A stretch of DNA of 64,000 nt from Pasteurella sp049941595 (GCA_049941595.1 JBNFNA010000007.1:62001-126000); one strand, 5' to 3'; numbered from the stretch's first letter, positions 42,608-51,745 are shown. The notes: generated by a model from the letters alone, not told the origin. Made by a program: numbers and translations.

Positions 42608-43789
42608 ATGAAAAACGTTGTTATCGCAAGCGCAGTCCGCACCCCAATTGGTAACTTTAATGGTAGCCTATCCGGAGTAAGTGCGGTTGAATTAGGCACA
42701 ATTGCAATTAAAGCCGCAATAGAAAAATCAGGGATTGATATTTCAAGTGTTGATGAAGTCATTATGGGGCAAGTGTTACAAGCTGGTCAAAAACAAAACC
42801 CTGCTCGTCAAGCATTGCTAAGAAGTGGCATTTCACAAGATGTGACTGCTTACACTGTTAATAAAGTATGTGGTTCTGGTTTAAAAACTGTTGCACTAGC
42901 TGCTCAAGCAATTCGTGCGGGGGATGCCAATATCATCGTTGCTGGTGGTATGGAAAATATGAGCCAAGCCCCTTACCTCTTAGATGCTAAAGCACGTTGG
43001 GGACATCGCTTAGGAAATGGACAGCTCAATGATGTCATTTTATTAGATGCACTGGTTTGTGCTGAAAACCATTACCATATGGGCATTACAGCTGAAAATG
43101 TGGCTAAAAAATATGGTATTACACGTGAGCAACAAGATGAAATGGCTGTAGAATCACAACGCAGAGCAGTGCAAGCTATTGAATCTGGTGCATTCAAAAA
43201 TGAAATTGTACCTGTCACTGTCAAAGTGAAGAAAAAAGAGATCATCTTTGATACTGATGAATTCCCGAAAAAAGATACCACATTAGAAGGACTTTCTTCT
43301 CTACGCCCTGCATTTGATAAAGAAGGAACTGTCACTGCAGGTAATGCCTCTGGTATCAATGATGGCGCAGCAGCATTAGTTATCGTTGAAGAAGAAACGG
43401 CAAAAGCACTAGGCTTAACCATTCTTGCTCGTATTAAAAGTTATGCAAGTGGTGGCGTTGCCCCAGATATTATGGGGATGGGCCCAGTGCCAGCTTCACA
43501 AAAAGCACTCGCTAAAGCAGGCTTAACCTTAAATGACATTGATCTTATTGAAGCCAATGAAGCCTTTGCAGCACAATTCCTTGCAGTAGGCAAAGAACTC
43601 GGCTTTGCCCCAGAAAAAGTCAATGTTAATGGTGGTGCGATCGCTTTAGGTCATCCTGTTGGTGCAAGTGGTGCTCGCATACTTGTCACACTTATCCACG
43701 CGTTACACGCAAGAAATAAAACCTTAGGTTTAGCGACATTATGTATTGGTGGCGGCCAAGGTATTGCGATGGTTATCGAGCGCGTATAA
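42608..43789 (+). CDS. atoB: Acetyl-CoA acetyltransferase (thiolase)
   Basis: Cleaves acetoacetyl-CoA to two acetyl-CoA, 393 aa. The nucleophile Cys lies in NKVCGSGLKTVALA near residue 88; NVNGGAIALGHPVGASGARI and LCIGGGQGIAMV give the catalytic His and second Cys. AAGGAGAG precedes the ATG. It ends the atoDAEB stretch before a terminator-like stem. Confidence 0.96.
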   Translation: MKNVVIASAVRTPIGNFNGSLSGVSAVELGTIAIKAAIEKSGIDISSVDEVIMGQVLQAGQKQNPARQALLRSGISQDVTAYTVNKVCGSGLKTVALAAQAIRAGDANIIVAGGMENMSQAPYLLDAKARWGHRLGNGQLNDVILLDALVCAENHYHMGITAENVAKKYGITREQQDEMAVESQRRAVQAIESGAFKNEIVPVTVKVKKKEIIFDTDEFPKKDTTLEGLSSLRPAFDKEGTVTAGNASGINDGAAALVIVEEETAKALGLTILARIKSYASGGVAPDIMGMGPVPASQKALAKAGLTLNDIDLIEANEAFAAQFLAVGKELGFAPEKVNVNGGAIALGHPVGASGARILVTLIHALHARNKTLGLATLCIGGGQGIAMVIERV

Positions 43790-43802
43790 CCCTACCACCC
43801 GA

Positions 43803-43846
43803 TTGCACCTTATGTATTCGCTTTGGCAGATAAGGTGCAAATTTTC
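43803..43846 (+). terminator. Terminator-like stem after atoB
   Basis: TTGCACCTTAT (43803-43813) and ATAAGGTGCAA (43830-43840) with a 16-base loop and ATTTTC tail. Confidence 0.6.
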
Positions 43847-43902
43847 ATAAAACTCACCGCACTTTTGCGGCATCACATTCCTATATGGATTCAGGAGTCA
43901 CT

Positions 43903-44664
43903 ATGTTAAAAAACAAAGTTGCATTAGTCACCGGCGCAGCAAGTGGTATTGGCCTCGCTGTTAGTCAAACTCTCGCACAGGAAGGTGCGAATGTTGTGAT
44001 GGTAGATATCAATGAAACCTTATTAAAAGAACAAGCAGAGAAACTCAACGCCACCTATGTTGTTGCAGACTTATCTAAACGACAAGCCTGTAAAGCAGCG
44101 GTAGAACAAGCTGTTGAAACCTTTGGTAGCGTAGACATTTTAGTCAACGTGGCAGGTATTCAAACCGTTTCGCCGGTTGAAGATTTCCCAGAAGACAGAT
44201 GGGACTTTATGATTAACGTAATGTTGACGGCACCATTCTTATTAACAAAATACTCTTGGCCATATATGAAAAAAAATCAATGGGGCCGTATCATTAACTT
44301 AAATTCAATTCACGGTGTTGTTGCATCTGAATTCAAATCGGCTTATGTTTCAGCAAAACACGGTTTATCAGGTTTAACAAAAACGACCGCTCTTGAAGGT
44401 GGTCAATACGGAATCACCGTAAACTCTATTTGCCCAGCCTACGTAAGAACTCCGCTTGTTGATAAGCAAATTGCCGACCAAGCTGCTCACCACAATATCT
44501 CCGAAGAAGATGTCATCAGCAAAATTATGCTACAAAAAGCCGCGGTTAAACGCTTAATTGAGCCTTCTGATATCGGTGAATTTGTCAAATTCCTCTGTTC
44601 AGATGCAGCAGCATCTATTTCAGGTTCCTGCCTAACAGTTGATGGCGGTTGGACTGCAGGTTAA
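43903..44664 (+). CDS. bdhA: D-3-hydroxybutyrate dehydrogenase
   Basis: Short-chain dehydrogenase of 253 aa oxidising 3-hydroxybutyrate to acetoacetate with NAD. The ATG at 43903 follows CAGGAGTC. NAD motif TGAASGIG, NVAGIQ, and catalytic Ser (NLNSIHGVV) with YVSAKHG are intact; the HGLSGLTKTTALEG and CPAYVRTPLVDKQI stretches are typical of the 3-hydroxybutyrate enzymes. The product feeds AtoDA and AtoB. Confidence 0.9.
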   Translation: MLKNKVALVTGAASGIGLAVSQTLAQEGANVVMVDINETLLKEQAEKLNATYVVADLSKRQACKAAVEQAVETFGSVDILVNVAGIQTVSPVEDFPEDRWDFMINVMLTAPFLLTKYSWPYMKKNQWGRIINLNSIHGVVASEFKSAYVSAKHGLSGLTKTTALEGGQYGITVNSICPAYVRTPLVDKQIADQAAHHNISEEDVISKIMLQKAAVKRLIEPSDIGEFVKFLCSDAAASISGSCLTVDGGWTAG

Positions 44665-44678
44665 TAAACACAATCCTT

Positions 44679-44712
44679 AGCCACAATTGTTCATTCAATT
44701 GTGGCTTTATTG
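44679..44712 (+). terminator. Stem between bdhA and the permease gene
   Basis: AGCCACAATTG (44679-44689) and CAATTGTGGCT (44696-44706) with a 6-base loop and TTATTG tail. Likely a partial terminator tuning permease expression. Confidence 0.65.
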
Positions 44713-44728
44713 TAATAGGGGGAAAATT

Positions 44729-46057
44729 ATGCTTAGTTTATTAGGTATTTTCGTTGGCCTTGTGCTACTTATGTATTTAGCTTTCAGAGGCTACTCGATT
44801 GTTTGGATTGCACCGCTTTGTGCAACTGTCGTTGCATTCACAGGAGATTTGAATGTTTTAGATGCCTATTTAGGCAGTTATATGACCGGTTTAGTTGGGT
44901 TTGTTAAAGCTTGGTTCCCTGCATTCTTACTCAGTGCTATTTTTGGCAACTTGATGGATGTCACAGGTGGGGCAAAATCAATTGCAATCTGGTTAACTCG
45001 AATGTTAGGTTCCAAGAGTGCAATTGCCTCAATAGTATTAGGCTGTGCATTACTCACGTATGGTGGCGTAAGCTTATTCGTGGTTGTATTCGCAGTTTAT
45101 CCGCTCGCTCTAGCGGTCTTTAAAGAGGCGAACATTACCCGTCGCTTAATTCCTGGCACAATCGCTTGTGGTGCATTCACCTTCACAATGACCGCACTAC
45201 CAGGTTCACCACAAATTCAAAATTTAATCCCAACCGCTTATTTTGGAACTAACGCACTCGCAGCACCGATTATGGGTACGATTGCTTCTGCAATTCTCTT
45301 TTTTGGTGGTGTCTCTTATTTAGAAATGCGCCGTAAAAAATATGCTAAAAATGGGGAATATTTCATCGAGCCAGCCGTAGAAAATACGGAAGATAATAGC
45401 AATGCAAATTTACCTTCTCCACTTTTGGCTATCTTGCCATTAATCAGTGTTATAGTTGTGCTTAACTTTGTGCCTGAACTAATCGGCTTAAAAAATGGTG
45501 ATCCTAAAAATATTGTATTAGCATTATTAGCTGGCATTGCCCTCGTGATTATCTTAAATCTGAATAAACGATCTGCTTTTATTCCCGCCATTGGAAAAGG
45601 TGCAAATGGTGCAGTTGGCGCAATTATTAATACGGCGGCAGCTGTTGGGTTTGGTAGTGTAGTAAGAATGGCTCCCGGTTTTGAACATTTAACAGCAATG
45701 ATTTTAAATGTTCCAGGTAGCCCACTTATTTCTTTATCTGTTGCTGTCAATATCTTAGCAGGTGCAACAGGATCAGCCTCCGGTGGGATGGGAATTGCTC
45801 TTGAAGCGTTAGGTGAAAAATATCTCGCCATTGCTAAACAAGCAGGCATATCACCTGAGCCATTCCACCGTATTGCATCTTTATCATCTGGTGGCTTAGA
45901 TACAATGCCACATAATGGCGCTGTATTAACTTTACTTAGTAATACAGGAATGACACACCGTGATTCTTATTTAGAAATCGCAGTGACTTCTTTCATTCTA
46001 CCTATTGTCGCAACAATCATTGTCATTACATTGTTTAGTTTATTTGGTATTTATTAA
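44729..46057 (+). CDS. GntP-family permease, probable 3-hydroxybutyrate transporter
   Basis: Proton symporter of 442 aa with 12-13 helices. The start is the ATG at 44729 after GGGGGAAA. GGVSLFVVVFAVYPLALA, TALPGSPQIQNLIPTAYFGT, NILAGATGSASGGMGIALE and LSSGGLDTMPHNGAVLTLL are GntP-family landmarks. GntP carriers take up hydroxy-acids; the position after bdhA suggests 3-hydroxybutyrate. Gluconate use is less likely as no gluconate genes adjoin. Confidence 0.82.
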   Translation: MLSLLGIFVGLVLLMYLAFRGYSIVWIAPLCATVVAFTGDLNVLDAYLGSYMTGLVGFVKAWFPAFLLSAIFGNLMDVTGGAKSIAIWLTRMLGSKSAIASIVLGCALLTYGGVSLFVVVFAVYPLALAVFKEANITRRLIPGTIACGAFTFTMTALPGSPQIQNLIPTAYFGTNALAAPIMGTIASAILFFGGVSYLEMRRKKYAKNGEYFIEPAVENTEDNSNANLPSPLLAILPLISVIVVLNFVPELIGLKNGDPKNIVLALLAGIALVIILNLNKRSAFIPAIGKGANGAVGAIINTAAAVGFGSVVRMAPGFEHLTAMILNVPGSPLISLSVAVNILAGATGSASGGMGIALEALGEKYLAIAKQAGISPEPFHRIASLSSGGLDTMPHNGAVLTLLSNTGMTHRDSYLEIAVTSFILPIVATIIVITLFSLFGIY

Positions 46058-46070
46058 CTTTTTATCCCAT

Positions 46071-46106
46071 AAAAAAACACCTGTACAACAAGCACAGGTG
46101 TTTTTT
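46071..46106. terminator. Bidirectional terminator
   Basis: AAAACACCTGT and ACAGGTGTTTT arms between convergent permease and ribB genes, with A- and T-runs. Confidence 0.88.
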
Positions 46107-46127
46107 CATAGTCTGCATCCAGAAAAA

Positions 46128-46772
46128 TTATAAATTATACTTCTGACGATATTCCACTAAATCTTCAATGGTTACCACTGGGAAACCAAATTTCTGTGCA
46201 AATACGACTATCTCTGGAGCACGCGCCATTGAGCCATCATCGTTAGTGATTTCGCAAATTACCCCTGCCTCTTTATAGCCGGCTAAACGAGCTAAATCGA
46301 CAGAAGCTTCAGTATGGCCACGACGTTTTAATACACCACCATCTGCTGCACGTAATGGGAAAATGTGTCCTGGACGACTTAAATCACTCGGTTTTGCATT
46401 ATCTGCAATCGCTGCACGAATGGTTGTCACTCGGTCTTTTGCTGATACACCGGTTGAAACACCTTGTGCCGCTTCAATCGTTACTGTAAATGCGGTTTTA
46501 TTAACACTGGTGTTCTCTTGTACCATTGGTGGCAAATCAAGTTGTTGGCAGATTGCATCCGTTAAACATAAGCACACAATACCGCTACCATAACGAATTA
46601 ACATTGCCATTTGTTCTGGGGTAATTGTTTCTGCAGGGAAAATCAGATCGCCTTCATTTTCACGATCTTCATCATCTAACACTAAAACACCATTACCTTG
46701 TTTGAAGGCATTAATCGCTGCGATCACTCGTTCTTCAGCGTTGCCAAAAGGCGATAAAATTGACTGATTCAT
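46128..46772 (-). CDS. ribB: 3,4-dihydroxy-2-butanone-4-phosphate synthase
   Basis: Makes the four-carbon riboflavin precursor from ribulose 5-phosphate. It has 214 aa, a stand-alone RibB without a RibA domain. Acidic metal site LVLDDEDRENEGDLIFPAE and RPGHIFPLRA, RRGHTEASVDLARLAG are intact. Controlled by the FMN riboswitch upstream. Confidence 0.96.
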   Translation of the reverse strand: MNQSILSPFGNAEERVIAAINAFKQGNGVLVLDDEDRENEGDLIFPAETITPEQMAMLIRYGSGIVCLCLTDAICQQLDLPPMVQENTSVNKTAFTVTIEAAQGVSTGVSAKDRVTTIRAAIADNAKPSDLSRPGHIFPLRAADGGVLKRRGHTEASVDLARLAGYKEAGVICEITNDDGSMARAPEIVVFAQKFGFPVVTIEDLVEYRQKYNL

Positions 46773-46867
46773 AGTAAATTCCTTGAAATATCACGATCTT
46801 TAGATACCAGAATCAGGGCTGATGAGAAAATTAAGTGGCTAAGAAAATCTTAAACAAATAAAAAATA

Positions 46868-46887
46868 CAGGTTTTGTTCAAAACCTG
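46868..46887 (-). terminator. Expression-platform terminator of the FMN riboswitch
   Basis: CAGGTTTT and AAAACCTG arms with a 4-base loop; on the minus strand TATTTTTTAT follows. It lies just after the riboswitch and before ribB, so FMN binding should end transcription. Confidence 0.8.
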
Positions 46888-47031
46888 CTTATTCTCTTTC
46901 ATCCAGACTATACTGTCGGCTTTGGATTTTCACCAAATCTGCTGACTTTGTTCAACACTGAACAAACGCTCGTGGGCTTGTGCAATGGCACTTACCACCG
47001 GTAGGGAATTTCACCCTGCCCTGAGAATGCG
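46888..47031 (-). ncRNA. FMN riboswitch (RFN element)
   Basis: On the minus strand the conserved RFN blocks appear in order: AGGGCAGGGTGAAATTCCC, TACCGGTGGTAA, GCCCACGAGCG, GTCAGCAGATTTGGTG, then GCCGACAGTATAGTCTGGAT and GAAAGAGAA. This is the full six-helix aptamer upstream of ribB. Confidence 0.96.
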
Positions 47032-47126
47032 CGCATAGTATAACGCAAACTTAATCTTGAAAAAATGTTTTTATTTATAGCCAGATTGCATACAATAGAC
47101 CATATTTTATTAAATGTGAGGTCAGT

Positions 47127-47378
47127 ATGCTAAATCCTAAAAAAATAGAGCAAATTATACAACAAATTCAAGATTCATTACCGCAAGGGCTAAAAGATTT
47201 AGGGCAAGATGCTGAAGCGAAATTAAAACAGACATTACAAGCGCAATTATCCAAGTTGGACTTAGTCACTCGTGAAGAATTTGATGTTCAAACTCAAGTA
47301 TTAATGCGTACTCGAGAGAAATTGACCGAGTTAGAAAAGCGTGTTGAAGCACTACTTGAACAACAAAAACAATCGTAA
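47127..47378 (+). CDS. ubiK: Ubiquinone biosynthesis accessory factor UbiK
   Basis: Small coiled-coil protein (BMFP/YqiC type), 83 aa, that helps the Ubi complex make quinone under aerobic conditions. LPQGLKDLGQDAEAKLKQTL and the C-terminal coiled coil VTREEFDVQTQVLMRTREKL fit the family; the end binds partner Ubi proteins. TGAGG precedes the ATG. A terminator built of uptake sequences follows. Confidence 0.88.
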   Translation: MLNPKKIEQIIQQIQDSLPQGLKDLGQDAEAKLKQTLQAQLSKLDLVTREEFDVQTQVLMRTREKLTELEKRVEALLEQQKQS

Positions 47379-47383
47379 AAACC

Positions 47384-47417
47384 ACCGCACTTTCAACCAA
47401 GTGCGGTAAATTTTTTT
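47384..47417 (+). terminator. Terminator made of inverted uptake sequences
   Basis: ACCGCACTT (47384-47392) and AAGTGCGGT (47399-47407) with a 6-base loop and a run of seven T just after. Confidence 0.85.
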
Positions 47418-47442
47418 ACTATTTTTGAATGAGGAACACATT

Positions 47443-48729
47443 ATGTCCGCCTTTGCTTACTTACAACAAAAGCGTAAACAATTGAATCTCAAAGTCAATG
47501 ATATTTGCGAACAAGCCAATATTACGCGCGCCTATTTTAATCAGTTAGTCAGTGGGAAAATTAAAAATCCAAGCGCAAACAAACTCAGCGCATTGCACAA
47601 AGTCTTACAAATTACCGAGCCGAATAACAAAAAAGTCGGTGTGATTTTTGGTAAATTTTATCCTGTGCACACTGGTCATATTAATATGATTTATGAAGCA
47701 TTCAGTAAGGTGGATGAAATTCACGTTGTTGTGTGTAGCGATACGGAACGTGATTTAAAACTCTTCTACGATAGTAAAATGAAGCGTATGCCAACAGTGC
47801 AGGATCGCTTACGTTGGATGCAACAAATCTTTAAATACCAGAAAAATCAGATCTTTATTCATCACCTTGTGGAAGATGGTATCCCAAGCTATCCAAATGG
47901 CTGGGAAGCTTGGGCAGCACAAGTGAAAAACTTATTTAAAGAAAAAAATGTCAATCCAAGTATCGTGTTTAGTAGCGAAACTCAGGATAAAGCACCTTAT
48001 GAAAAATATTTAGGCTTAGAAGTAGCATTAGTCGATCCCGATCGCCAGTTTTTCAATATATCTGCTACAAAAATTCGTAATAATCCTTTCCATTATTGGA
48101 AATTTATTCCAAAAGAAGTTCGTCCATTCTTTGCAAAAACCATTGCTATTTTAGGTGGTGAAAGTAGTGGTAAGACAGTTTTAGTTAATAAGCTAGCAAC
48201 TGTATTTAACACCACATCTGCTTGGGAATATGGACGCGAATTTGTGTTTGAAAAATTGGGTGGGAATGAGCAAGCAATGCAATATTCAGACTACCCACAA
48301 ATGGTATTGGGGCATCAACGCTACATTGACTATGCAGTGCGCCACGCCCATAAAATCGCTATTATTGATACAGATTTCATTACAACACAAGCATTCTGTA
48401 TTCAATATGAAGGGAAAGCACACCCATTCTTGGATTCAATGATCAAAGAATATCCTTTTGATGTGACGATTCTATTAAACAACAATACAAAATGGGTAGA
48501 TGACGGATTACGTAGCCTAGGCAACCATAAACAACGCCAACGTTTCCAGATGCTGCTGAAGAAATTGCTCGATAAATACAATGTTCCCTACATTGAAATT
48601 GAATCACCAAGCTATTTAGAGCGCTATAACCAAGTAAAACAAATTGTTGAGAAAATCTTAAACGAAGAAGAGCTCCCTAATTTACATAATGAACAACATT
48701 CAACGTCAATTTTTGAGGAAGAAGAATGA
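47443..48729 (+). CDS. nadR: NadR: NMN adenylyltransferase / nicotinamide riboside kinase
   Basis: Bifunctional NAD-salvage enzyme, essential in Haemophilus that take up V factor. The ATG at 47443 after GAGGAAC gives 428 aa. The order is an N-terminal helix-turn-helix (DICEQANITRAYFNQLVSG, residues 17-35), a nucleotidyltransferase domain with GKFYPVHTGH and ISATKIRNNP, and a kinase domain with P-loop GGESSGKT. The DNA-binding part is retained, so a repressor role is possible but has been doubted for H. influenzae. Overlaps the next gene by 4 bp (ATGA). Confidence 0.95.
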   Translation: MSAFAYLQQKRKQLNLKVNDICEQANITRAYFNQLVSGKIKNPSANKLSALHKVLQITEPNNKKVGVIFGKFYPVHTGHINMIYEAFSKVDEIHVVVCSDTERDLKLFYDSKMKRMPTVQDRLRWMQQIFKYQKNQIFIHHLVEDGIPSYPNGWEAWAAQVKNLFKEKNVNPSIVFSSETQDKAPYEKYLGLEVALVDPDRQFFNISATKIRNNPFHYWKFIPKEVRPFFAKTIAILGGESSGKTVLVNKLATVFNTTSAWEYGREFVFEKLGGNEQAMQYSDYPQMVLGHQRYIDYAVRHAHKIAIIDTDFITTQAFCIQYEGKAHPFLDSMIKEYPFDVTILLNNNTKWVDDGLRSLGNHKQRQRFQMLLKKLLDKYNVPYIEIESPSYLERYNQVKQIVEKILNEEELPNLHNEQHSTSIFEEEE

Positions 48730-49415
48730 TTTTATTTGCTGGTGATCCACACGGAAGTTTTGATCATCTTTATCCTTTTATCAAAGACCGCCAGGATATG
48801 GCATTAATTATTTTAGGTGACTTACAGCTCAGTACCGCTGAAGAATTAGAAAAACTCGCAAAGCATTGTGATCTTTGGTTTATCCACGGTAATCACGACA
48901 GTAAAACTGTTGATGCATTTGAATCAATTTGGGAAAGTGAATGGCAATCACGCAACTTACACGGTAAAGTAATTGAAATTCAAGGCAAGAAAATTGCAGG
49001 GTTGGGTGGTGTATTCAGAGGACAAATTTGGATGCCACCGAATAAACCGTTGTTTTTCGATCCCATTCATTATTGCCAATATTGTTCGCAAGAAAAAATC
49101 TGGCGTGGCGGTGTGCCATTACGCCATCGTACCTCTATTTTTCCTTCAGATATTGAAGCATTAGAACAACAAACTGCAGATATTCTTATTTCTCACGAAG
49201 CGCCCAAGCCACACCCTTCTGGTTTTGCTGTGATTAATGAGCTTGCAGAAAAAATGCAAGTTAAGCATATTTTTCACGGACATCATCACGAAAACTTCGA
49301 TTATGAAAGTGTGAAAGAACAACCCAATTTCAAAATCACAAACGTAGGATTCCGTAGCCTTTGCAATATCGATGGGGAATATTTACTGATGGGGATTGAT
49401 GATCGAGAAGACTAG
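48726..49415 (+). CDS. Calcineurin-like metallophosphoesterase, 229 aa
   Basis: Two-metal phosphoesterase. The metal motifs are in order: LFAGDPHGSF (residues 4-13), ILGDLQ, FIHGNHDSKT, ISHEAP and FHGHHHE. The first motif reads GDPHG in place of the usual GDxHG, which still supplies Asp and His. The 4-bp overlap with nadR suggests a linked function, perhaps on nucleotides or NAD intermediates, but the substrate is unknown. Confidence 0.82.
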   Translation: MILFAGDPHGSFDHLYPFIKDRQDMALIILGDLQLSTAEELEKLAKHCDLWFIHGNHDSKTVDAFESIWESEWQSRNLHGKVIEIQGKKIAGLGGVFRGQIWMPPNKPLFFDPIHYCQYCSQEKIWRGGVPLRHRTSIFPSDIEALEQQTADILISHEAPKPHPSGFAVINELAEKMQVKHIFHGHHHENFDYESVKEQPNFKITNVGFRSLCNIDGEYLLMGIDDRED

Positions 49416-49449
49416 ACCAGTTCAATAATACAAAATACATTATATTTTG

Positions 49450-49488
49450 ACCGCACTTTTTTCTATTAACTATATGAGAAAGTGCGGT
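49450..49488. repeat. Inverted uptake sequences after the phosphoesterase gene
   Basis: ACCGCACTTT (49450-49459) and AAAGTGCGGT (49479-49488) form a stem with a 19-base loop; the tail is weakly T-rich. Confidence 0.7.
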
Positions 49489-49574
49489 TAATCTTATCTA
49501 AATTTTAATAGCCAAACTGAATACATCACATATCTGAGTATCTGTTGTTTTACTACATAAAATTCAGACAAAAG

Positions 49575-49604
49575 AAAACCCACTAACAATTGCTAGTGGG
49601 TTTT
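49575..49604 (-). terminator. Terminator of the alpha operon
   Basis: AAAACCCACTA and TAGTGGGTTTT arms with an 8-base loop lie after rplQ. Confidence 0.88.
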
Positions 49605-49642
49605 ATCTCGATATAAGTTAAAAAATTAACTTATCTAAATCA

Positions 49643-50032
49643 TTATTCTGCAGCAGCTTCTTCAGTTGCTACTTCTGGACGATCAACTAACTCAATGTAA
49701 GCCATTGGCGCGTTGTCACCTGCACGGAAACCACATTTTAAGATACGGGTGTAACCACCTGCACGTTGAGCAAAACGTGGACCTAATTCATTGAATAATT
49801 TAGCAACAGTTTCAATGTTGCGTGTACGAGCAAAAGCTAAACGACGATTTGCAACGCTATCTACTTTTGCTAATGTAATTAACGGTTCAACTACACGACG
49901 TAATTCTTTAGCTTTTGGCAATGTAGTCTTGATAATTTCGTGACTAACTAAAGAGCTTGCCATATTACGGAACATCGCTTGGCGATGGCTGCTATTACGG
50001 TTTAGTTGACGACCACTCTTACGATGGCGCAT
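49643..50032 (-). CDS. rplQ: Ribosomal protein L17
   Basis: 50S protein, 129 aa, near the peptide exit tunnel. The basic N-terminus MRHRKSGRQLNRNSSHRQAM and the RLAFARTRN segment are typical. The C-terminal tail is Ala/Glu-rich (EEAAAE). Last gene of the alpha operon, 41 bp after rpoA. Confidence 0.97.
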   Translation of the reverse strand: MRHRKSGRQLNRNSSHRQAMFRNMASSLVSHEIIKTTLPKAKELRRVVEPLITLAKVDSVANRRLAFARTRNIETVAKLFNELGPRFAQRAGGYTRILKCGFRAGDNAPMAYIELVDRPEVATEEAAAE

Positions 50033-50073
50033 GACCTTATCCTTCTCAGAAAAATCTTTAACCTATGACCAAA

Positions 50074-51063
50074 CTAGTCTTCAGCAATACTTGCTGGTGG
50101 CCAATTCTCAAGGCGCATACCTAGTGATAAGCCGCGTGAAGCAAGAACGTCCTTAATTTCAGTAAGAGATTTCTTACCAAGGTTAGGCGTTTTTAATAAC
50201 TCAACTTCAGTACGCTGTACTAAATCACCGATATAGTGAATTGTTTCTGCTTTCAAACAGTTAGCAGAACGAACTGTCAACTCTAAGTCATCAACAGGAC
50301 GCAACAGAATCGGATCGAATTCTGGTTTTTCTTCCTTAACTTCTGGTTGACGAACATCACGCAAATCAACGAATGCATCAAGTTGCTCTGCTAAAATTGT
50401 TGCTGCACGACGAATTGCTTCCTCTGGATCAATAGTGCCGTTAGTTTCTAACTCGATAACAAGTTTATCTAAGTCAGTACGCTGTTCAACACGTGCAGCT
50501 TCAACATTGTAAGCAATACGATCTACTGGGCTATAACATGCATCTACTAATAGACGACCAATTGGTCTTTCTTCATCTTGAGCGTGTACGCGAGCAGAAG
50601 CTGGTACATAACCTCTACCACGTTGAACACGAATACGCATATTGATTGATGCGTTTTCATCTGTCAAGTGGCAAATTACGTGCTCAGGATTTACGATTTC
50701 AACATCTCCATCATGGGTGATGTCAGCTGCAACAACAGGGCCAATTCCAGATTTGTTTAATGTCAGAAATACATCATCTTTATTCTGAACTTTAACCGCT
50801 AGGCCTTTTAAGTTTAGAAGCACTTCAAGAATATCTTCCTGAACACCTTCTTTACTGCTGTATTCGTGCAATACGCCATCAATTTCTACTTCAGTTACAG
50901 CACAACCTGGCATTGAAGATAGAAGAATACGACGTAATGCATTACCTAAAGTGTGGCCGAATCCACGCTCTAACGGTTCTAAGATCACTTTAGCATGAGT
51001 TGAGCTAATTTGCTCAATATCTACTAAGCGTGGCTTTAAAAATTCTGTAACAGAACCCTGCAT
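50074..51063 (-). CDS. rpoA: RNA polymerase alpha subunit
   Basis: 329 aa, normal length. The N-terminal dimerisation domain includes LEPLERGFGHTLGNALRRIL; the C-terminal domain, which binds UP elements and activators such as CRP and FNR, includes ELTVRSANCLKAETIHYIGDL and TPNLGKKSLTEIKDVLASRGL. Part of rpsM-rpsK-rpsD-rpoA-rplQ. Confidence 0.98.
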   Translation of the reverse strand: MQGSVTEFLKPRLVDIEQISSTHAKVILEPLERGFGHTLGNALRRILLSSMPGCAVTEVEIDGVLHEYSSKEGVQEDILEVLLNLKGLAVKVQNKDDVFLTLNKSGIGPVVAADITHDGDVEIVNPEHVICHLTDENASINMRIRVQRGRGYVPASARVHAQDEERPIGRLLVDACYSPVDRIAYNVEAARVEQRTDLDKLVIELETNGTIDPEEAIRRAATILAEQLDAFVDLRDVRQPEVKEEKPEFDPILLRPVDDLELTVRSANCLKAETIHYIGDLVQRTEVELLKTPNLGKKSLTEIKDVLASRGLSLGMRLENWPPASIAED

Positions 51064-51095
51064 TTTATCCTCTCTTTGCTTCTAAGCTTTAACTA

Positions 51096-51716
51096 TTATT
51101 TAGAATAAAGCTCAACGATCAGATGTTCGTTAATGTCTGCTGATAAATCAGAACGTTCAGGAACACGTTTGAACACACCTTCCATTTTAGCAGCATCAAC
51201 TTCTAACCAAGTTGGTTTTTCTCTTTGCTCTGCTAATTCTAATGACGCTTTGATACGTGCTTGTTTTTTAGATTTCTCACGAACAGCAACAACATCATTA
51301 ACTGATACTTGGAATGATGGGATATTAACAACACGACCATTTACAACAATCGCTTTGTGACTCACCAATTGGCGAGCTTCAGCACGAGTTGCAGCAAAGC
51401 CCATGCGATAAACAACGTTATCCAATCTGCCTTCCAATAATACTAGTAAGTTTTCACCAGTATTACCTTTTAAGCGGTTTGCTTCTTTATAATAATTACG
51501 GAATTGACGTTCTAAGATACCGTAAATACGACGAACTTTTTGTTTTTCACGTAATTGACTACCGTAGTCTGATAAACGTGGTTTACGAGCACCATGCTGA
51601 CCAGGGGCAGTATCAATTTTACATTTTGATTCAATCGCGCGCACACCTGACTTAAGGAATAAGTCAGTGCCTTCACGACGGCTTAGCTTGAGCTTAGGAC
51701 CCAAATATCTTGCCAT
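51096..51716 (-). CDS. rpsD: Ribosomal protein S4
   Basis: 30S assembly protein, 206 aa, with the S4 RNA-binding domain (RLDNVVYRMGFAATRAEARQ). In enterobacteria S4 represses this operon by binding the leader before rpsM; a matching leader is seen here. No zinc-cysteine set, as in the usual C-minus form (one Cys, Cys32 region). Confidence 0.97.
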   Translation of the reverse strand: MARYLGPKLKLSRREGTDLFLKSGVRAIESKCKIDTAPGQHGARKPRLSDYGSQLREKQKVRRIYGILERQFRNYYKEANRLKGNTGENLLVLLEGRLDNVVYRMGFAATRAEARQLVSHKAIVVNGRVVNIPSFQVSVNDVVAVREKSKKQARIKASLELAEQREKPTWLEVDAAKMEGVFKRVPERSDLSADINEHLIVELYSK

Positions 51717-51745
51717 TTTCTTTCTCCAACTATCCTATGACGCCA

